From contig CAZKTU010000137.1 of the NCBI GenBank assembly GCA_964555675.1, positions 1 to 16,450 of the forward strand: DNA of 16,450 nucleotides, read 5' to 3'. Of the stretch, positions 13,435-16,450 are shown in pieces. A model generated the notes under the pieces. That model was not told the DNA's origin, made no database searches, and saw nothing but the letters and a program-made list of their open reading frames with translations. Position 1 is the first letter of the stretch. Each line of letters starts with the position of its first letter. The translations under genes were made by a program, and so were the position numbers. This DNA comes from CAIWXH01 sp964555675 (GTDB taxonomy: Bacteria > Chloroflexota > Chloroflexia > Chloroflexales > Chloroflexaceae).

Positions 13435-14262
13435 GTGTCATCATCAACTGCCGCCGAGCTCCTTCGCCAACGTTATGGCGCGGGCGAAGCGCCTTCGCAG
13501 CCGGCCTTGAGCGAGACCCTCGAGCTCTTGCTCAACCACCGCTCGGTGCGGGCCTACAGCCCCGCGCCGCTCCCCGCCGGCACGCTCGAGGCCCTGGTGG
13601 CGGCGGCCCAGTCGGCCGCGACCTCGTCGAACCTGCAGGCCTGGAGCGTGGTCGCCGTCGAGGACCCCGAGCGCAAGGCGCGTCTCGCCGAGCTCGCCGG
13701 CAACCAGGCTCACATTCGGGTCGCGCCCCTCTTCCTGGTCTGGCTCGCCGACCTCTCGCGCCTGGCCCGCGTCGCCGCGCGGCGCGACTTGCCCCATGCC
13801 GGCCTCGACTATACCGAGCTGCTGCTGGTCGGGGTGATCGACGCGGCCCTGGCGGCCCAGAACGCGGTCGTGGCGGCCGAGGCCCTGGGCCTGGGCACGG
13901 TCTATATCGGCGCGATGCGCAACCAGCCCCTCGCCGTCGCCGAAGAGCTCGGCCTGCCCCCGCGGGTGCTGCCCGTCTTTGGCCTCTGCGTCGGCTGGCC
14001 CGACCCGGCGAAACCTGCCGCCGTGAAGCCACGCCTGCCCCAGGCGGCCGTGCTCCACCGCGAGGTCTACAGCGCCGAGCACGAGCCCGCCGCCGTGGCC
14101 AGCTACAACACCGCCATGGCCGACTTCTACCAGGAGCAGCAGATGCGCGTCGAGGGCGACTGGGCTCAGCACTCGGCCCAGCGCGTGGCGGGCCCCCAGA
14201 GCCTCTCGGGCCGCGATACGCTGCGCGAGACCCTGCATCGCCTCGGCTTCGAGCTGCGGTGA
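13435..14262 (+). CDS. Nitroreductase-family FMN oxidoreductase (NfsA/FRP-like)
   Basis: About 275 residues, within the NfsA/flavin reductase branch. LLNHRSVRAYSPAPLP is the N-terminal FMN-binding motif, AATSSNLQAWSVVAVED follows, and the central GVIDAALAAQNAVVAAEALGLGTVYIGAMRN is the classic flavin-pocket helix and glycine loop. The C-terminal extension (YNTAMADFYQEQQMR) is typical of NfsA-like proteins rather than NfsB. It probably uses NADPH to reduce quinones, nitro compounds or flavin. I choose the GTG because GAGGA lies at proper distance; the ATG 12 nt earlier abuts its only AGG and is the alternative start. It is monocistronic by context: promoter signals and repeats on both sides. 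Confidence 0.9.
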   Translation: MSSSTAAELLRQRYGAGEAPSQPALSETLELLLNHRSVRAYSPAPLPAGTLEALVAAAQSAATSSNLQAWSVVAVEDPERKARLAELAGNQAHIRVAPLFLVWLADLSRLARVAARRDLPHAGLDYTELLLVGVIDAALAAQNAVVAAEALGLGTVYIGAMRNQPLAVAEELGLPPRVLPVFGLCVGWPDPAKPAAVKPRLPQAAVLHREVYSAEHEPAAVASYNTAMADFYQEQQMRVEGDWAQHSAQRVAGPQSLSGRDTLRETLHRLGFELR

Positions 14263-14267
14263 GTGCT

Positions 14268-14313
14268 CGCAAGCCAGGCTTGCGGCACGCCGTAGGACGG
14301 AAAAGGGTTTTTT
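14268..14313 (+). terminator. Possible terminator after the nitroreductase gene
   Basis: CGCAAGC (14268-14274) pairs perfectly with GCTTGCG (14278-14284) around CAG just after the stop codon. A run of six T (14308-14313) occurs, but 23 nt beyond the stem, so this is not a canonical intrinsic terminator. Confidence 0.35.
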
Positions 14314-14370
14314 CAGAGAGGGCTTTGCCCGCCCCGGCCCTCCCATGGCCTGACAACTCGGCGGTATAAT
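14314..14370 (+). repeat. GC-rich palindromic repeat, copy B, carrying a TATAAT box
   Basis: Second copy of the element at the left edge: 14332-14368 matches 29-65 at 31 of 37 positions, including CCCCGGCCCTCCCATG. The upstream part (CAGAGAGGGCTTTGCCC) resembles the left gap-flanking repeat. This copy ends in TATAAT at 14365-14370. Confidence 0.6.
14365..14370 (+). promoter_or_regulatory. -10 box for the UPF0303-like gene
   Basis: A perfect TATAAT 40 nt before the start codon. CTGACA at 14350-14355 resembles a -35 box but is only 9 nt away, too close to pair with it. The -10 itself is good evidence in such GC-rich DNA. Confidence 0.5.
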
Positions 14371-14410
14371 GCGGTCGCTACGCCACCGCCGCCGCTGCCG
14401 TGAGGAGACC

Positions 14411-14902
14411 ATGGAGATCGACCGCGACCTCGCCCGTATCGCCGAGCAAGAGCGCCGCCTGCGCTTCCCGAGCTTCGACGCCCGCACCGCCTGGGAGATC
14501 GGCTCGCGGCTCAAGGCCGCCGCCGAGGCCCAGGGCGTCGCCGTAACGATCGAGATCCGCCTCAACGGGCAGACCCTCTTTCTCTATGCGATGGAGGGCA
14601 CCGCCCCGGTCAACGCCGACTGGGCCCGCCGCAAGCGTAACGTGGCCGACCTGCACGGGACCAGCTCGTACGCGGTCGGCCTCGGCCTCAAGCGCGACGG
14701 CGGCAGCCTCGAAGAGAAGCTGGGCCTGCCGACCCGCGACTACGCCGCCCACGGCGGCGCCTTCCCGCTCGCCCTTGAGGGCTCCGGCCCCGTCGGCACG
14801 ATCACGGTCTCGGGCCTCCCCCAGCGCGAGGACCACGCCATGATCGTCGCCGTCCTGGCCGACTACCTCGGCCTGCCCCTCGCCGATCTGGCGCTTGAGT
14901 AG
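14411..14902 (+). CDS. UPF0303 / HbpS-like (haem-degrading domain) protein
   Basis: 163 residues, the usual size. ARRKRNVADLHGTSSYAVGLGL and the C-terminal DYAAHGGAFPLALEGSGPVGTITVSGLPQREDHAMIVAVLADYL match the UPF0303 family, which shares the fold of HbpS, GlcG and PduO-C domains. HbpS-like proteins bind or degrade haem; cytosolic UPF0303 members have no settled role. No signal peptide is visible, so it is probably cytosolic. The ATG is chosen with GAGGAG just before it; the frame opens 14 residues earlier inside the TATAAT box, which cannot be the start if that promoter is used. Single gene between repeats. Confidence 0.87.
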   Translation: MEIDRDLARIAEQERRLRFPSFDARTAWEIGSRLKAAAEAQGVAVTIEIRLNGQTLFLYAMEGTAPVNADWARRKRNVADLHGTSSYAVGLGLKRDGGSLEEKLGLPTRDYAAHGGAFPLALEGSGPVGTITVSGLPQREDHAMIVAVLADYLGLPLADLALE

Positions 14903-14910
14903 CACTGCTT

Positions 14911-15016
14911 TCTGGACGTGCCTGCCCGGTTGCGACCAAGGACCAAGGACCAAGGACCAAGGACCACCTGCACGGGCAAGAGCCCGGTTCTGGTAGGCGG
15001 TCTCTGGTCTTTGGTC
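14911..15016. repeat. GACCAAG heptad repeat with inverted arm, copy 2
   Basis: Four perfect tandem GACCAAG units (14934-14961) are followed by a partial one. The inverted arm GGTCTTTGGTC lies at 15006-15016. The leading flank TCTGGACGTGCC parallels TCTGGAAGTGCC at 1751 before copy 1. Reading through it gives only low-complexity peptides (WSLVLGPWS-like), so it is not coding. Confidence 0.7.
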
Positions 15017-15206
15017 AGAACTGACAATGGGCTTCTCGCTGCGCCAGTCCGCTCTGCCTGAGCCAAACGAGCGGCGATGAGGTTCGAGTACCGGCAGAGC
15101 TTCTCTCCTGCCTTCGTGACCTTCGTGCCCTTCGTGGTGAAACACTTCGGCCATTTCAGCCCAGCCGCCAGCGGCGCCGCTCGCTGAGCTCGGGGCGTCT
15201 AACCAG
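15017..15206. repeat. Intergenic region with CCTTCGTGN nonamer repeats
   Basis: Three tandem nonamers, CCTTCGTG plus one variable base, run from 15111 to 15137. An 8-bp inverted repeat, GCTCTGCC (15051-15058) with GGCAGAGC (15093-15100), lies before them. The reverse strand gives HHEGHEGHEG-like peptides, a familiar spurious pattern. With the preceding heptad repeat it fills the whole 304-nt gap; I see no gene or clear promoter here. Confidence 0.6.
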
Positions 15207-16450
15207 ATGCGCATCGCCCTCATCGCGATCGGCTCCCACGGCGACATCAGGCCCATGGCCGCCCTCGGCGCCGGGCTGGTGCGGGCCGGCCACGGGGTCG
15301 TCCTGGCGACCACGCTCGATCACCGCGCGACCGTCGAGGGGGCGGGGCTGACCCTCGGTCCGGTGAACTTCGACTACCAGACGCTGCTCCGCGACGGCTT
15401 GGGCCCGATCATCACCGAGGCCGGCGCGAACCTGCCCTACGCGATGTGGCGCATCGACCGGGCCCTGCGCCCCCTGGTGGCGGGTGTGCAGCGCGACCTG
15501 TGGGCGGCGGTGCAGGGCGCCGAGCTGATCGTCAGCGGGCTGCCGATCATCGGCCAGGATCTCGCCGAGGCCCTGGGCGTGCCCTTCGTCGCCGCCCGTC
15601 TGCACCCGAACCGCACGGGCGCCCTGGCCGGGGCCTACTGGCCCTGGGGCGATCCGCCGGGCCCCTGGCTGCGCCGGCGCACCTACGATCTTGCCGACCA
15701 GCTGGCCTGGCTGCCTCTGCGCGGCCTCGTCGACGCCTGGCGCACCCGCGAGCTCGGGCTGCCCCCCGCCCCGCTCTGGGGGCCGTTCGCGGCGATGCGC
15801 GCCCGCCGCGACCTGGTGCTGCACGCCTACAGCCCGGCGACCATCCCACGCCCGCCGGATTGGGGCGCGCACGAGCTGGTCACCGGCTTCTGGTACCTGC
15901 CTACGCCGGGCTGGAGCCCGCCGCCGCACCTGGTGGCCTTCCTAGAGGCCGGCCCGCCGCCGGTCTACGTCGGCTTCGGCAGCATGGTCAGCGACGAGGC
16001 GGCCCGCGTGGGCGCGCAGGTGGTGGCCGCTCTGCGACGACACGGGCGGCGCGGGGTGCTGGCCGCGGGCTGGGGCGGCCTCGAGCCCCGGGGCTGGGGC
16101 GAGGATATGTGCGCGATCACGGCCGCGCCCCACGACTGGCTCTTCCCGCAGATGGCCGCGGTGGTCCACCACGGCGGCTCGGGCACGGTCGCCGCCGCCC
16201 TGCGGGCCGGGGTGCCCCAGCTCGGCGTGCCCGCGTGGGGCGACCAGATCTTCTGGGCGCGCCGGGCGGCCGCCCTCGGGGTCGGGCCGCCGCCCCTGCC
16301 GCGCCACCGCCTGCGCGCCGATCGCCTCGCCGCCGCCCTCGAGCGCACCCTGAGCGACCCGCTCATGCGCCGCCGCGCCGCCGCCCTCGGCGCGATCATC
16401 GCCGGCGAGGACGGCGTGGGGCGGGCGGTCGCCGCGATCGAGGCGCGCTA
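15207..16450 (+). CDS. UGT-type glycosyltransferase (GT1, sterol/antibiotic-like), runs to window edge
   Basis: At least 414 residues with a GT-B fold. The N-terminal MRIALIAIGSHGDIRPMAALGAGLVRAGHGVVLATT is the acceptor-domain opening of GT1 enzymes. The C-terminal YVGFGSM and HHGGSGTVAAALRAGVPQLGVPAWGDQIFWARRAAALGVGP form the nucleotide-sugar binding signature of macrolide, sterol 3-beta- and related glycosyltransferases. It should transfer a sugar from a UDP or dTDP donor to a lipid, sterol, hopanoid or secondary metabolite. The frame is open to the last base, ending in TA, which could be the first two bases of the stop; the length already equals the family's. No strong ribosome binding site precedes the ATG. 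Confidence 0.9.
   Translation, partial: MRIALIAIGSHGDIRPMAALGAGLVRAGHGVVLATTLDHRATVEGAGLTLGPVNFDYQTLLRDGLGPIITEAGANLPYAMWRIDRALRPLVAGVQRDLWAAVQGAELIVSGLPIIGQDLAEALGVPFVAARLHPNRTGALAGAYWPWGDPPGPWLRRRTYDLADQLAWLPLRGLVDAWRTRELGLPPAPLWGPFAAMRARRDLVLHAYSPATIPRPPDWGAHELVTGFWYLPTPGWSPPPHLVAFLEAGPPPVYVGFGSMVSDEAARVGAQVVAALRRHGRRGVLAAGWGGLEPRGWGEDMCAITAAPHDWLFPQMAAVVHHGGSGTVAAALRAGVPQLGVPAWGDQIFWARRAAALGVGPPPLPRHRLRADRLAAALERTLSDPLMRRRAAALGAIIAGEDGVGRAVAAIEAR

Noticed and set aside
14934..14966. Possible CRISPR or iteron array
   Set aside because: Units are 7 nt, contiguous and without spacers; no cas or replication gene is near.
14378..15313. 311-codon minus-strand frame
   Set aside because: It is translation of two repeat types (HEGHEGHEG and WSLVLGPWS patterns) plus the antisense of the UPF0303-like gene.
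15156..15929. Minus-strand frame opposite the glycosyltransferase
   Set aside because: No domain, Arg/Gly/His-rich, and the plus strand carries a clear GT1 protein with both N- and C-terminal signatures.

Overview
This is about 16.4 kb of very GC-rich bacterial DNA with long overlapping shadow frames on both strands, typical of such composition. It most resembles a Chloroflexota (Chloroflexales/Roseiflexales-like) genome. The hints are an F420-type luciferase-like oxidoreductase, an isoquinoline-oxidoreductase-type molybdenum enzyme, a SulP-STAS-cNMP fusion, and many short palindromic and heptad (GACCAAG) intergenic repeats. The taxonomic call is inference; no rRNA or marker gene is present. 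A run of 100 N at 10348-10447 is a scaffold gap.

Layout. (1) 70-1747: a divergent pair, a KduD-like sugar-acid SDR (minus) and an RraA/HMG-aldolase-family protein (plus), separated by a regulatory region with a nested dyad. (2) 1928-3619 (minus): GNAT acetyltransferase, Rieske non-haem iron oxygenase (ATGA overlap) and a 52-residue membrane protein with a good ribosome binding site. (3) 3747-6473 (plus): xylose-isomerase-like TIM barrel protein, a ketol-acid-reductoisomerase-like protein with altered catalytic positions, and an SDR, led by an extended -10 promoter. (4) 6478-10242 (minus): LLM flavin/F420 oxidoreductase, then the 2Fe-2S and molybdopterin subunits of an exported aldehyde-oxidase-type enzyme. 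Its stop codon lies 4 nt from that of the plus-strand SDR. (5) 10513-13156 (minus): SulP-STAS-cNMP transporter and a TIGR04076-like small Cys protein. (6) 13435-16450 (plus): nitroreductase, UPF0303/HbpS-like protein and a UGT-type glycosyltransferase that reaches the right edge.

How the genes may work together. Blocks 1 and 3 look like carbohydrate or hydroxy-acid metabolism (KduD-like dehydrogenase, RraA-type aldolase, sugar isomerase fold, KARI-like enzyme, SDR). Blocks 2 and 4 are oxidative (Rieske oxygenase, molybdenum hydroxylase, LLM oxidoreductase). No complete known pathway is visible. The best candidate for something undescribed is the 3747-6473 operon built around the diverged KARI-like protein.

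At least three families of intergenic repeat recur: GTGGAGGGGCC palindromes, a CCCCGGCCCTCCCATG element that in one copy ends in a TATAAT box, and GACCAA inverted-repeat elements. No tRNA, rRNA, CRISPR array, transposase or phage gene was seen.
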